Shown piece after piece: positions 9,172 to 18,004 of a stretch of 64,000 bases of DNA. The notes under the pieces are model-generated. The model did no database searches. It was not told the DNA's origin and was given only the letters and a program-made list of their open reading frames with translations. This DNA is from Kastovskya adunca ATA6-11-RM4 (lineage in GTDB: Bacteria > Cyanobacteriota > Cyanobacteriia > Cyanobacteriales > Coleofasciculaceae). The DNA is taken from positions 186,001-250,000 of the forward strand of contig JAHHHJ010000001.1 of assembly GCA_019359445.1 (NCBI GenBank), in the 5' to 3' direction. The position numbers and the translations under genes are program-made. Position 1 is the first letter of the stretch; each line of letters begins with the position of its first letter.

Positions 9172-9639
9172 ATGAATATTTTACCGATTGGTCTTCGTAG
9201 AGTTGCACTTTTAGGAACTTCTTTGTTGTTAACGGCGGCGGTTGGGGTAGAAGCGGCAACAAAGAGTCCTGCTGCGGTAGAGACAGGTAAGCGCGATACA
9301 GGAGAAGTTATCAGTCAGTCGTCACAACCGTTACTTGTTGCTCAGACTCGGAACTATTGCAGAAAAGGTGAGAGTTTATTTGTTTCTGCCGAAACGAGAG
9401 GCTTTTGGGTAAATATTTGTGGCGGGGATTATCCTGGTACCTATGTAGGCGTTAACAAGCGCAATGGTAATTCTATCCGCCTTCCTCTGGTTGACTACGA
9501 TCAACAGGGTAACTACTTTGCGGCAGTCAACGGTAATGTCAACTACCTGCTGATTCGGGGAACGGCTAAAGGAGATTTCTTAACGGTGACTCAGGGGAGG
9601 CGAGAACTCTTCCGGCAACCGATCCTGAAGTGGGAGTAG
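9172..9639 (+). CDS. small secreted protein of unknown function
   Basis: 155 residues. A basic N-terminus and hydrophobic core (VALLGTSLLLTAAVGVEA) give a clear Sec signal, with likely cleavage after about residue 29. The mature part has two cysteines (in NYCRKG and NICGGD) that could form a disulfide, and a short beta-rich domain with aromatic residues. I do not recognise a named family. It stands alone between two terminators, so it probably has its own promoter in 9000-9171. Confidence 0.7.
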   Translation: MNILPIGLRRVALLGTSLLLTAAVGVEAATKSPAAVETGKRDTGEVISQSSQPLLVAQTRNYCRKGESLFVSAETRGFWVNICGGDYPGTYVGVNKRNGNSIRLPLVDYDQQGNYFAAVNGNVNYLLIRGTAKGDFLTVTQGRRELFRQPILKWE

Positions 9640-9684
9640 TCAGGGTGAATCGATAGCGATCGCCTTTTAGAAATAAACACGAAA

Positions 9685-9720
9685 AAGCCCTGCTTAGGCA
9701 ATACTTAGGCAGGGCTTGTT
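9685..9720. terminator. hairpin terminator between convergent genes
   Basis: AAGCCCTGC...TTAG pairs with CTTAGGCAGGGCTT (9704-9717), flanked by A-rich sequence on the left and T-rich on the right, so it could stop transcription from both the secreted-protein gene (plus) and the McdB-like gene (minus). Confidence 0.7.
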
Positions 9721-9744
9721 ATTAACAATTTTTAGTCAAGAAAA

Positions 9745-10458
9745 TTATAGCAACCAAGTATTTTTGGCAAAATCGTCCGGCTTCTCTCCCTCTTTTTCAA
9801 TCGGTCGGAGGTGTCCTTGATACTTCGGCATGGTTGACTGCGGTACGAGAGCGCTATTGACCTGATTTTTGAATATATTTGTGCCTTTTCTCAAGCTATT
9901 AACTTCCTGAGGTGGACTTTCAGAAGCGCTATTCACCCGCGGTGCGAGGGCAGTTGTCTCTTTTCTGACGCTATTAACTTGCGGTGCGAGGGCAGTTGTC
10001 TCTTTTTTGACGCTATTAACTTGCTGAATCAGCTTTTCATTCACGTCTGCCAAGTTAACAGCCGCATTTTTCGCTTCCTTCAGTTCGGACTGGAGCGCGT
10101 TTAATTTTTGTAGGTCTTTTTTGAGATCCTGCACTAACTTTTGCTGTTGTTCTAATTCGGATTGCAATTGAGCAACTTGCTTTTGTAAAGTGGTTTCTCT
10201 TTCTTTAGCTGCTTGCAAAGCATCTTTTAATTCAGTGGAAGAGTCTTCTGGGTTTGGTGCTTCTCTAAGGGCGGCTCTTAGCTCCTTGATGGTTGCTTCT
10301 AAATCGGCTTTGGTGGGATTAGAGCGTTGAGAACGATTTGCTGGTGTATTCATTTGCGACTTATTTACGGCGTTAATTTCTCGAACTTTTTCACCTGTTT
10401 GCTCGGTAGGCTTTTCTACCTCTTCGCGCAGTAGGTCTGTGAGTTTTTTTCTTGCCAT
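9745..10458 (-). CDS. mcdB: coiled-coil ParA-partner protein, McdB-like (type 2)
   Basis: 237 residues. A basic start ([13 protein letters not shown]), a polar and probably disordered N-terminal third, a Gln-rich coiled coil (about 70-150), then four or five repeats of x-V-N-S about 14 residues apart, and a Trp as third-last residue (NTWLL). It overlaps the ParA gene as TAATG, so translation is coupled. A ParA partner with a Gln-rich coiled coil and a Trp within the last four residues is the reported hallmark of McdB, which recruits McdA to carboxysomes. A different ParA partner (plasmid or chemoreceptor positioning) cannot be excluded without comparison; gene identity is inference. Confidence 0.6.
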   Translation of the reverse strand: MARKKLTDLLREEVEKPTEQTGEKVREINAVNKSQMNTPANRSQRSNPTKADLEATIKELRAALREAPNPEDSSTELKDALQAAKERETTLQKQVAQLQSELEQQQKLVQDLKKDLQKLNALQSELKEAKNAAVNLADVNEKLIQQVNSVKKETTALAPQVNSVRKETTALAPRVNSASESPPQEVNSLRKGTNIFKNQVNSALVPQSTMPKYQGHLRPIEKEGEKPDDFAKNTWLL

Positions 10459-11090
10459 TAGCTTCCCCATTCGTGCTGTAATTCTTCTGCGACGCGGCGA
10501 TAATCTGCCTGAGCTTCATGGGCGTTAGCGCCTCGCCATTGGTTGATCGGTATACCCTCAAGGGCGGCTCGTTCATGCGCTTTGTACGCGCGAACAAAGG
10601 CATCAAAGGCGGGCACTCCTAGTTCTTTGAGGGTGTTTTTTGCCTCTAAGGCTTCTCGGAGACTGCGAGAGTCTACCCGTGTTAGCAGGACGCGATGCGC
10701 TGTTCCGACGGGGATGATCGCGTCTCGCACGGTTTCAATGAGAACAGTCAAGTCCATTGGGGCCGGGGGTGTGGGCAAGACGAGATAGTCGGCGATCGCA
10801 ATCACGGCTGCCAAGGCTTCAGAGCGCAGCGCTGGCGGCGTATCCACTACGGCGATATCGTAGCCTTCAACTTTCCGCAGATTGCTCAATAGGGTAGGGT
10901 CTGTCTCTTGAGATAGATCGAATCCCATGTCGCGATCGCCACGCTCAAACCACCACGTTGCAGAGCCTTGCGGATCGCTATCAACTAGGAGGACGCGCTT
11001 TTTTACCGCTAAGGCGGCGGCTAAATTGACTGATGTCGTTGTTTTACCAACGCCTCCTTTGCCGTTGATAACCGCGATTATACTTGGCAC
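10458..11090 (-). CDS. mcdA: ParA-family ATPase, McdA-like (type 2)
   Basis: 210 residues, a compact ParA/MinD fold. The deviant Walker [10 protein letters not shown] (residues 10-18) keeps the signature Lys11. Walker A' is in VDSDPQG and Walker B in VVDTPP. There is no N-terminal DNA-binding domain, so this is a small ParA like those that position cargo on the nucleoid. It is immediately followed, with overlapping stop and start, by the coiled-coil McdB-like gene. Retention of the signature lysine fits type 2 rather than type 1 McdA. It would form gradients on the nucleoid that space carboxysomes. The family call is secure; the carboxysome role is inferred from the partner. Confidence 0.7.
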   Translation of the reverse strand: MPSIIAVINGKGGVGKTTTSVNLAAALAVKKRVLLVDSDPQGSATWWFERGDRDMGFDLSQETDPTLLSNLRKVEGYDIAVVDTPPALRSEALAAVIAIADYLVLPTPPAPMDLTVLIETVRDAIIPVGTAHRVLLTRVDSRSLREALEAKNTLKELGVPAFDAFVRAYKAHERAALEGIPINQWRGANAHEAQADYRRVAEELQHEWGS

Positions 11091-11380
11091 TATTAATCCC
11101 TCAAATTAAGGGAAGAAAACCTGACTAAAGAAGTCTCAAGGATAAAGGATAAGGGATGAAGGAGCGGGTTTTGGTAGCGCCTCTGCCCTTTCGGGCTTTT
11201 TCTTCCCCAAAGTATCGACATATTTTTGCGATTTAATGCGGAAAAGCGTTGAGATAAAACGAAACTGTTTAGCACTTTAGGTTCAGTTAATTTCCATGAC
11301 TGGCTAGACACAGCCGTTGCCAGTAAGCGATCGCGCTTTGGTCAGAATGCCTGTCTTATGCCAGCAAAATTAAGTAATTG

Positions 11381-11764
11381 TTATCGATGCAGACTGCACC
11401 TAATTTTACTATTGTCTGTAAGGCTTTGAGTTAATGGTTCTTGATTTTGCTCGTTGAGATGGTTAATGCCCCATTTGTGCATCTCCTCAACGAGCGGTTT
11501 GAGACTTTCTCCTAAGGTGGTGAGGGAATACTCTACTTTCGGCGGTACCTGCAAGTACACCTCCCGATGGACTATGCCATCTGCTTCCATTTCCCGCAGT
11601 TGTTGGGTAAGCATTTTTTGGGTGATGCCGTTCAATGCTCGGTGTAACTCCCCAAACCGCTTCACCCCCTGAAATAGTTCTCTGAGAATCAAAACTTTCC
11701 AGCGCCCGCCAATAACTTTTAATGTACTTTCTACGGGGCAGGTTAATTTGCTTTTATTAATCAT
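11381..11764 (-). CDS. HxlR-family winged-helix transcriptional regulator
   Basis: 127 residues. The N-terminal Cys (KLTCPVESTL) followed by IGGRWKVLILRELFQG, RFGELHRALNGITQKMLTQQLREME and a wing (VPPKVEYSLTTLGESL) is the typical HxlR pattern. These dimeric regulators often sense electrophiles or redox stress. The gene is divergent from a pirin gene, with a 15-base palindrome just upstream of its own start, so it probably represses itself and the pirin. Confidence 0.9.
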   Translation of the reverse strand: MINKSKLTCPVESTLKVIGGRWKVLILRELFQGVKRFGELHRALNGITQKMLTQQLREMEADGIVHREVYLQVPPKVEYSLTTLGESLKPLVEEMHKWGINHLNEQNQEPLTQSLTDNSKIRCSLHR

Positions 11765-11788
11765 ACCCTCTCTCCTTAGTGTCTTTTT

Positions 11789-11803
11789 AGTAAGTACCTT
11801 ACT
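11789..11803. promoter_or_regulatory. probable HxlR operator in the divergent promoter region
   Basis: AGTAAG-TAC-CTTACT is a perfect inverted repeat about 25 bases upstream of the HxlR start. Related half-sites follow (ACTTTAAAGT, GTTTACTAATC). Sites of the form AGTAA...TTACT are usual for HxlR proteins. Confidence 0.6.
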
Positions 11804-12020
11804 TTAAAGTGCATACTTTCCCAAAAGAGTTTACTAATCGTAAAATTAAATAGTAAAAATTAACCGATACCATTTCACTCAATACCGACTTAGAGAGAAG
11901 GTGCTATCTGTGCTAATGGCGAAGAGTGTTACTCGCTACTGGCATTGGTTGACATCTGGCTTTTTGAAAGTGAAAGGGTTTTAAAGTATTGCCCCAAAAA
12001 AGTAAGGAGTAGCAAGAATA

Positions 12021-12719
12021 ATGATTACTCTACGCAAAGCAACAGACCGAGGTCATTTCAATCATGGTTGGCTCGACACAAACCACACCTTTTCATTCGG
12101 ACAATACTATGACCGTGACCATATGGGATTTCGGGCGTTGCGGGTGATTAATGAAGACCACGTTGCTCCGGGTGCTGGGTTTGGTACCCACGGACATCGC
12201 GACATGGAAATCATTACCTATGTACTAGAAGGAGCGCTAGAACATAAAGACAGCCTGGGTACGGGTTCAGTCATGCAAGTCGGTGATGTCCAGCGCATGA
12301 GTGCCGGAACTGGTATTCTCCACAGTGAATTTAATCACTCCCAAACGGAACCCGTTCACTTATTGCAGATTTGGCTGTTGCCAGATCTGCAAGGAAATTC
12401 ACCCAGCTACGAACAGCAAAACTTTGGGTTAAGCAAAGAGCCGGGGAATTTGCACTTAGTCGCCGCTAAAGATGGCAAAGATGGGGCGCTTACTGTCCAT
12501 CAGGATGTGGAGTTGTATGCGGCAGTTTTGGGGAAAGGCGATCGCGTCTCCCATACCCTTCATCCCAATCGCCACGCCTGGATACAGGTTGCCCGTGGGG
12601 AAGTCGTCCTCAATGGTGTGACATTACAACAGGGTGATGGTGCGGCAATCAGCGAAGAAACGGATGTGGCGATTGAGGCGACATCTGATGCTGAAATGCT
12701 GCTGTTTGACTTGGCGTAG
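12021..12719 (+). CDS. pirin family protein (quercetinase-like bicupin)
   Basis: 232 residues. The N-terminal cupin has the metal-binding set in GAGFGTHGHRDMEIITYVLEG with later E and H residues (GILHSEFNHS), matching pirin/YhhW. The C-terminal half is the second, degenerate cupin. These proteins bind Fe or Ni and some oxidise quercetin. An AAGGAG ribosome site (12003-12008) precedes the ATG. Its position opposite an HxlR regulator suggests induction by reactive compounds, a common pairing. Confidence 0.9.
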   Translation: MITLRKATDRGHFNHGWLDTNHTFSFGQYYDRDHMGFRALRVINEDHVAPGAGFGTHGHRDMEIITYVLEGALEHKDSLGTGSVMQVGDVQRMSAGTGILHSEFNHSQTEPVHLLQIWLLPDLQGNSPSYEQQNFGLSKEPGNLHLVAAKDGKDGALTVHQDVELYAAVLGKGDRVSHTLHPNRHAWIQVARGEVVLNGVTLQQGDGAAISEETDVAIEATSDAEMLLFDLA

Positions 12720-12776
12720 CCATCCTAGTTGAATTTAGGGTGGTGCTGTAGGGGGGGGGATAGCTTAGCTATAGGC

Positions 12777-12940
12777 GAATGGCAGTGACTTGAGTGGAAT
12801 AATCGTTCTTGAGAAAAACCCAGCTTGGGGGGGCTTCCCCCCAAACCCCCCACTGGGGGATGAGTGCCTCCCCCAGACCCCCTGCACAAGGGTTGATCGG
12901 TGGGTTGTGAGGAGTTTTATTGCTTGAGTCAGTGCTATTG
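12777..12940 (-). repeat. MITE-like repeat, copy B
   Basis: About 164 bases. On the minus strand it matches copy A (2931-3052): it starts CAATAGCACTGACTCAA, contains GGTTTGGGGGGAAGCCCCCC and TTTTTCTCAAGAAC, and ends near ACTCAAGTCACTGCCATTC. It has about 35 extra bases of G-rich palindrome. The sequence GCTATA occurs on both sides (12768-12773, 12942-12947), with a few bases between it and the left end. The right direct repeat includes the MFS stop codon. Confidence 0.55.
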
Positions 12941-12942
12941 GG

Positions 12943-14202
12943 CTATACGTCCCTTTTAGTGCGGATGCGCTCCAGGTATTGCAAAATGCCTAGACCAATC
13001 GTCACACTTAGCGCCAAGGCTAGCCATAAACTATTGGCGATGCTACGAGATTGATCTAATGCCCAACCACCGAGGGTGGGGCCGATGAAGTAGCCGATCG
13101 CCCAACATTGAGAGTTAATGGAAAGATAGACTCCGCGTAAGGATGAGGGGGCTAAGTCTACGACCAGGGCAGAGGCAGATGGGGTGTAAGAGACGGTGGC
13201 GATCGCTAATACTCCTAATGCCACGATTGCCCAAACTAAGGGATTTGTTGCCGTCACCCCCGTTACCCAAATCAAAACAAAGCCACATCCCCACAACACC
13301 ATGGAAAGCATCAAAGCATGGGGACGACTAAAGCGATTTAGCCACCGGGCAATAGGCAACTGCAATAAGGCGGCAAAGACAATATGCCAGGTAAACAATC
13401 CACTAATAATTCGGGGTGAAAATCCGCCTTGGGCAGTGCCGCCGGAGACAAAGTTGTTGAAATATAAGGGCATTGTGCTGTTCACTTGGGCAAGATAGGT
13501 GGTGAACAAGATATTGACTAGAACGTAGACCATCAAGTAGCGATCGCGCAGTGCTACTGCCCATCCCCTAGCGATGCGTTTGTGAGGCTGCTGATCAAAA
13601 GCATAGGTTTCACCAATCGCCGCATAAATAATCCCAAAGAACACCAAAAAAGAAATGCCATCAATGACAAACAGCAGGCGATAGTTTCCTGTTGTCGAAA
13701 CGATTAGCCCTCCTAAGACAACCCCAAACCCTAAGCCGATATTATCTGCTAGACGTGTAATAGCAAATGCCTCATTGCGCTGTTCAATCGTCGTTAAATC
13801 GGCAACGGCGGCTTCGGTGGCGGGCCAATATAGACCAATTCCCAACCCCATCAGCAAGTTACCAACGATCAATGTGGGGAGGTTATAAGTCTGTGCCAAC
13901 ACCACATCCGCCACCGCCGACACCGCCGCCGAAAGTAACAACGTTCGCCTGCGTCCCCAAAACTTCGAGTCGGTAAACGACCCCCCCAAAAAGCGACCGA
14001 CAACACCGGAGACAGAACCACTCCCTAGCCCAATTCCCACAGCCGTTGCCGACAAACCGACTTGATTGACAAAAAAGATTGGGGCATAAAACAACGTGAA
14101 GCCATTACCCACTTGGGAGAGTAGCCGACCCCCAGCAAGAATCCAAACTTGATAACTGAGTTGGGGAAGCCAGGAAAACAGCTTGGTCAACAGTGATTTC
14201 AT
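12943..14202 (-). CDS. major facilitator superfamily transporter
   Basis: About 419 residues with 12 predicted hydrophobic segments. The MFS motif between helices 2 and 3 is GRFLGGSFTDSKFWGRRRTLL. The N-terminal half holds GNLLMGLGIGLYWPATEAAVADLT, typical of drug-efflux-like MFS proteins. The substrate is unknown. An ATG at 14200-14202 is used; a GTG four codons upstream is equally open. It stands alone, convergent with the pirin gene and ending in the flank of MITE copy B. Confidence 0.85.
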   Translation of the reverse strand: MKSLLTKLFSWLPQLSYQVWILAGGRLLSQVGNGFTLFYAPIFFVNQVGLSATAVGIGLGSGSVSGVVGRFLGGSFTDSKFWGRRRTLLLSAAVSAVADVVLAQTYNLPTLIVGNLLMGLGIGLYWPATEAAVADLTTIEQRNEAFAITRLADNIGLGFGVVLGGLIVSTTGNYRLLFVIDGISFLVFFGIIYAAIGETYAFDQQPHKRIARGWAVALRDRYLMVYVLVNILFTTYLAQVNSTMPLYFNNFVSGGTAQGGFSPRIISGLFTWHIVFAALLQLPIARWLNRFSRPHALMLSMVLWGCGFVLIWVTGVTATNPLVWAIVALGVLAIATVSYTPSASALVVDLAPSSLRGVYLSINSQCWAIGYFIGPTLGGWALDQSRSIANSLWLALALSVTIGLGILQYLERIRTKRDV

Positions 14203-14407
14203 CAAATTAGTCACAGAATGGCGTGATCAAAAAGTCAAAACGTCCTCTCAGGTTAAAGCCAAAAATGGCGTTAACCCATCAATCGCTGTGGAGAAAAGCG
14301 ACAGGTTATACAGAGGTTGCAGGTAACCTTTCTACAGATTGCTGGCGGTAGGCACTCCTATAGGACAATAAAGCAGTAATTAGACTGCAAGCACTAAAGA
14401 GGTTACT

Positions 14408-15160
14408 GTGACAGCATTTTTATTCGTAACTGACTTAGACCACACCTTTGTAGGTGATGACAATGCCCTGGGTGAACTTCAGCAACGCCTGAGCCAGCAG
14501 CGCCAAGAACAGGGGGCAAAGATTGTGTATGCCACGGGGCGATCGCTGACTCTCTACCACGAACTCAAAGCCGAAAAGCACCTGATCGATCCTGATGCTC
14601 TAATTACCGCTGTGGGCACAGAAATTTATGAAGATGATAGTAAAGATGTCCCAGATTCAACTTGGTCAGAAAAACTTTCCCAAGGTTGGAATCGAGAACT
14701 TGCTGTCGCCACCGCTGCCCATTATTCCGATCTGGTTCCTCAAGAAGAGTCGGAACAGCGTCCTTTTAAAGCCAGCTACTATCTGAGCGAAGAAGCGGCG
14801 GTGGAAGTAGTACCTCGCCTAGAAGCCCAACTGCAAGAGCGCGGTCTTGACGTAAGGTTAATCTATAGCGGCGGGAAAGACCTAGACATTTTGCCCCGTT
14901 TGGGTAATAAAGGGCTTGCTGTAGAGTTCTTGCGGCAACAATGGGGCTTTGATGGGACGCGCACCGTTGTCTGTGGGGACTCTGGTAACGATATCGGTCT
15001 ATTTAGCGTTGGGGAATCGCGAGGGATCATTGTCGGTAATGCCCGCCCGGAACTGCGCCAGTGGTACGACGCCAATGCCAGCGATCGCCACTACTTAGCA
15101 CAAGCGCACTGTGCAGGTGGTATCCTGGAAGGCTTGCAACATTTCGGATTTCTTCAGTAG
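14408..15160 (+). CDS. spp: sucrose-phosphate phosphatase
   Basis: 250 residues, a HAD class IIB phosphatase. Motif I is DLDHT (residues 9-13), motif II is in YATGRS, the conserved Lys and GGKDLDILP block is in the C-terminal cap region, and motif IV is VVCGDSGNDIGLF. This matches cyanobacterial Spp, which removes phosphate from sucrose-6F-phosphate. The start is a GTG at 14408 after GAGGT. No sucrose-phosphate synthase gene lies in the window. Sucrose acts in osmotic adaptation in these bacteria. Confidence 0.9.
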   Translation: MTAFLFVTDLDHTFVGDDNALGELQQRLSQQRQEQGAKIVYATGRSLTLYHELKAEKHLIDPDALITAVGTEIYEDDSKDVPDSTWSEKLSQGWNRELAVATAAHYSDLVPQEESEQRPFKASYYLSEEAAVEVVPRLEAQLQERGLDVRLIYSGGKDLDILPRLGNKGLAVEFLRQQWGFDGTRTVVCGDSGNDIGLFSVGESRGIIVGNARPELRQWYDANASDRHYLAQAHCAGGILEGLQHFGFLQ

Positions 15161-15210
15161 GGATTAGTCCTTGGTGATTACCAAAGACTAATAACCAAGG
15201 ACTAACAGTG

Positions 15211-15843
15211 ATGATTAGCTATCTCAAGGGAACTGTCGCCACGATTCAAAAAACTGCCGCCAATCGCGTCACGCTGGTTTTGGACGTGAAGCAGGTTGGC
15301 TATGAAGTGCAAATTCCCTGGCGTTTGGCGCAACATCTCCAGGCGGCGGGGGATGAGCCAGTGCAAGTGTTTACCCATCTGCAAATCCGGGAAGACCAAC
15401 AGATTTTGTACGGCTTTGCTTCGGCGGCGGAACGGGATTTGTTTCGCCAGTTGGTGAGTGTGAGTGGGATTGGTGCCCAGTTAGCGATCGCTCTCATCGA
15501 TACTTTGGGGCTTGCAGATTTGGTACAAGCCATTGTCACAGGTAATATCCGCGTCTTATCCAAAACCCCTGGAGTAGGGAAAAAAACCGCCGAACGCTTG
15601 GCTTTGGAGCTAAAAACTAAACTGGCAGAATGGCGCAACACCTCTGGGACAGCGACATCCACCGTTTCTACTGGGCCCGCACCAGAAATTCTAGAAGATG
15701 TGGAGCTGACTTTGTTCGCGATTGGCTATAGCAGTGAGGAAGTTTCTCAGGCGCTGGCGGTAGTCAGTCAGGACAACTTAGTGGCGAAAAGTACCAACCC
15801 AGAAGATTGGATTAAAAACGCGATCGCTTGGTTGAGTCAGTAA
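15211..15843 (+). CDS. ruvA: Holliday junction branch migration protein RuvA
   Basis: 210 residues. It starts MISYLKGTV. The N-terminal OB fold contains VGYEVQIP and [16 protein letters not shown]. The two helix-hairpin-helix motifs are in [12 protein letters not shown] and [17 protein letters not shown], and the flexible linker leads to the C-terminal domain III that binds RuvB. RuvA tetramers bind four-way junctions in recombination repair. The ATG at 15211 is preferred over the GTG one codon earlier. It lies about 50 bases after spp and may be read from the same promoter. Confidence 0.95.
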   Translation: MISYLKGTVATIQKTAANRVTLVLDVKQVGYEVQIPWRLAQHLQAAGDEPVQVFTHLQIREDQQILYGFASAAERDLFRQLVSVSGIGAQLAIALIDTLGLADLVQAIVTGNIRVLSKTPGVGKKTAERLALELKTKLAEWRNTSGTATSTVSTGPAPEILEDVELTLFAIGYSSEEVSQALAVVSQDNLVAKSTNPEDWIKNAIAWLSQ

Positions 15844-16034
15844 TATCGCGCCTCTCGGTCATTGTGCCAGAAGGCAAGGGTTTTGCTGTCTGGTGACCAA
15901 ACCAAGTGGTTATCGCCTACTTTGACGGGAGTTCTCACTATTGGGCGACGTTCTTGAGTTTCTATTGGGAATTCATCCTTTAGATTCTTACGTTGGGAGG
16001 ATTTCCAAGTTTGGCTTGGAGTTTGATTTTCCAA
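15837..16034 (-). pseudogene. possible remnant of a beta-propeller (WD40/TolB-like) gene
   Basis: A 65-codon minus-strand frame whose last third reads HLVWSPDSKTLAFWHNDREA, a typical propeller blade strand. No further blades follow in any frame, and the stop overlaps the end of ruvA. It looks like a leftover fragment; coincidence is possible. Confidence 0.3.
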
Positions 16035-16354
16035 AACTGATACAAGAACGTTATCTGTGTTTTATGCTTCTGAAAATTCCTGGATAACTACGAAATTTGA
16101 GGTTTTTGATTAATGGCGATCGCGATTAATCAATCCCTAGCCAAGAGCAAATTACTTTGAATATCAGCGCTATAACTAGCAAAACCTAGCATTGAGCCAT
16201 AAAAGACTTCTCTTCCTCGTTCAGCCCTATTCCTCAAGCACCAGCCAGCTAAATACAACTTTATCTCTTCCGAACGATCTCATAACTCGGTTGAGGCGTG
16301 GACAATATTACTATCCACTTCCAGTTTCTAAATCCTTTTTAAAGCTTGGGTTTT
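16035..16354. other. intergenic region upstream of the GH13 gene
   Basis: About 320 bases with no supported gene. It contains a HIP1-like site near 16117 and presumably the promoter of the GH13 gene. No terminator, repeat or RNA is evident. Confidence 0.4.
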
Positions 16355-18004
16355 ATGACAAGTCCGATTGAATTTAATCTATTTGCTCCCTATAACGAAG
16401 GCGCTGCACTAATTGGATCTTTTTCAGATTGGGAAGAAATCCCGATGGAGAAGGGAGAAGATGGCTATTTTCGCACCTCTGTTGAACTGGAGGATGGAGT
16501 TCATCAGTACAAATTTCGCGTGCAGTCCAAATCCTGGTTTTTTGAGCCGGATCAGTGGGTAGATGTCAACGACCCCTACGCCACAGACATCGAAAACGCG
16601 ACTCAAAACGGCATAGTCCGAATTAAAGACGGCAAACGCATTGTCGATACCTACGTTTGGCAACATGACGACAAGCCACTACCTGGCGATTGTGAGTTAG
16701 TCATTTACGAATTGCATGTTGGCGACTTCTCTGGTGGCGAAGATGACCCCAACCCACGCGGCAACTATAAACACGTTGTGGAGAAGTTAGACTATCTCTG
16801 CGACTTGGGTATCAATGCCATTGAACTGATGCCTGTGAAGGAGTATCCTGGCGACCACAGTTGGGGCTACAATCCGCGCTACTTCTTTGCAACTGAATCC
16901 AGTTATGGTTCAACCGCAGAGTTGAAGCATTTGATTGACGAATGCCATGGTAGAGGGATTCGTGTGATTATGGATGGGATTTACAACCACTCAGAATCTG
17001 AAAGTCCTCTAACCCAAATTGACCACGACTACTGGTATCACCACGAACCCCGCGACCCAGATAATAATTGGGGCCCAGAGTTTAACTACGAGCATTACGA
17101 CGAAAATTTAGACATTAAGCCCGCGTGGAAGTTCATCGGTGATACCGTGAGGTTTTGGGTTGAGGAATATCACCTCGACGGCATTCGCTACGATGCAGCG
17201 CGGCAAATTGCCAACTACGACTTCATGCACTGGATTGTTGATGAAGCCAAGAAATCAGCCGGGTCAAAGCCGTTTTACTGCATCGCCGAACATATCCCAG
17301 AAACCACCAGCATCACTAATTTTGATGGCCCGATGGATGCTTGCTGGCATGATAGTTTTTATCACTGTCTAGTGGAACACCTCAGCGGCGATACCTTTGA
17401 TTTGGAACGCCTCAAGGATGTCATTGACTGTAAGCGGCAAGGCTTTATGGGGGCGACCAATGTGATCAATTACCTCACCAATCACGACCACGATCGCTTA
17501 ATGGTAGAGCTGGGCAATCGCGGGATCTTGGATGAAGAAGCCTTCAAGCGGTTCAAACTGGGAGTAGCTATCCTGATGACGGCTGTGGGTGTTCCCCTGG
17601 TTTGGATGGGGGAAGAGTTCGGCGAGTACAAGCCCAAAACGATCGAATCCGCCAAAATCGATTGGACATTACTGCAAAGTGACAATAATCGCGGCTTATT
17701 CGACTACTACAAAGGCTTGATTAATCTACGCGAAGACAACCCAGCTCTCTACACTGAGAACATTGAGTTTTTCCACGAAGACAACGAAGCCAACGTTTTC
17801 GCCTACACGCGCTGGACTGACGAAGGCTCCCGCGTTGTTGTTGTCGCTAACTTCTCCGACCAATTCCTGGGTGACTATACGATTGGCAACTTCCCTGCTG
17901 CTGGTTCTTGGCACGAGTGGACGGGCAACTACAACGTCGAAGTCGAAAACGAGATTAAGACTGACATCGGCGGCTACGAAGCAAAGGTCTTTGTTTGGGG
18001 ATAG
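16355..18004 (+). CDS. GH13 alpha-amylase-family enzyme with N-terminal CBM48-like domain
   Basis: About 549 residues. Residues 1-100 resemble the CBM48 beta-sandwich (NEGAALIGSFSDWEEIPM, VHQYKFRVQSK). The TIM barrel follows with the GH13 conserved regions: VIMDGIYNHSE, DGIRYDAAR (nucleophile Asp), CIAEHIPE (acid/base Glu) and YLTNHDHDR (third acid). A C-terminal beta domain follows. The architecture resembles branching enzymes and maltooligosyl trehalose hydrolases, but exact specificity is not clear. The preferred start is the ATG at 16355, three codons into a longer TTG frame. The role is probably in glycogen or malto-oligosaccharide metabolism. Confidence 0.85.
   Translation: MTSPIEFNLFAPYNEGAALIGSFSDWEEIPMEKGEDGYFRTSVELEDGVHQYKFRVQSKSWFFEPDQWVDVNDPYATDIENATQNGIVRIKDGKRIVDTYVWQHDDKPLPGDCELVIYELHVGDFSGGEDDPNPRGNYKHVVEKLDYLCDLGINAIELMPVKEYPGDHSWGYNPRYFFATESSYGSTAELKHLIDECHGRGIRVIMDGIYNHSESESPLTQIDHDYWYHHEPRDPDNNWGPEFNYEHYDENLDIKPAWKFIGDTVRFWVEEYHLDGIRYDAARQIANYDFMHWIVDEAKKSAGSKPFYCIAEHIPETTSITNFDGPMDACWHDSFYHCLVEHLSGDTFDLERLKDVIDCKRQGFMGATNVINYLTNHDHDRLMVELGNRGILDEEAFKRFKLGVAILMTAVGVPLVWMGEEFGEYKPKTIESAKIDWTLLQSDNNRGLFDYYKGLINLREDNPALYTENIEFFHEDNEANVFAYTRWTDEGSRVVVVANFSDQFLGDYTIGNFPAAGSWHEWTGNYNVEVENEIKTDIGGYEAKVFVWG

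Noticed and set aside
11185-11207. GCCC-TTTC-GGGC with T-run as a terminator (plus strand)
   Set aside because: A four-base-pair stem with no upstream plus-strand gene to terminate.
11093-11311. 72-codon minus-strand frame before the McdA-like gene
   Set aside because: It runs through A/T-rich promoter sequence and ends at the gene start; no protein-like features.
12912-12930. Yfr1-like ACTCCTCACA on the minus strand in MITE copy B
   Set aside because: Only part of the Yfr1 core matches and it lies within a repeat without the flanking hairpins.
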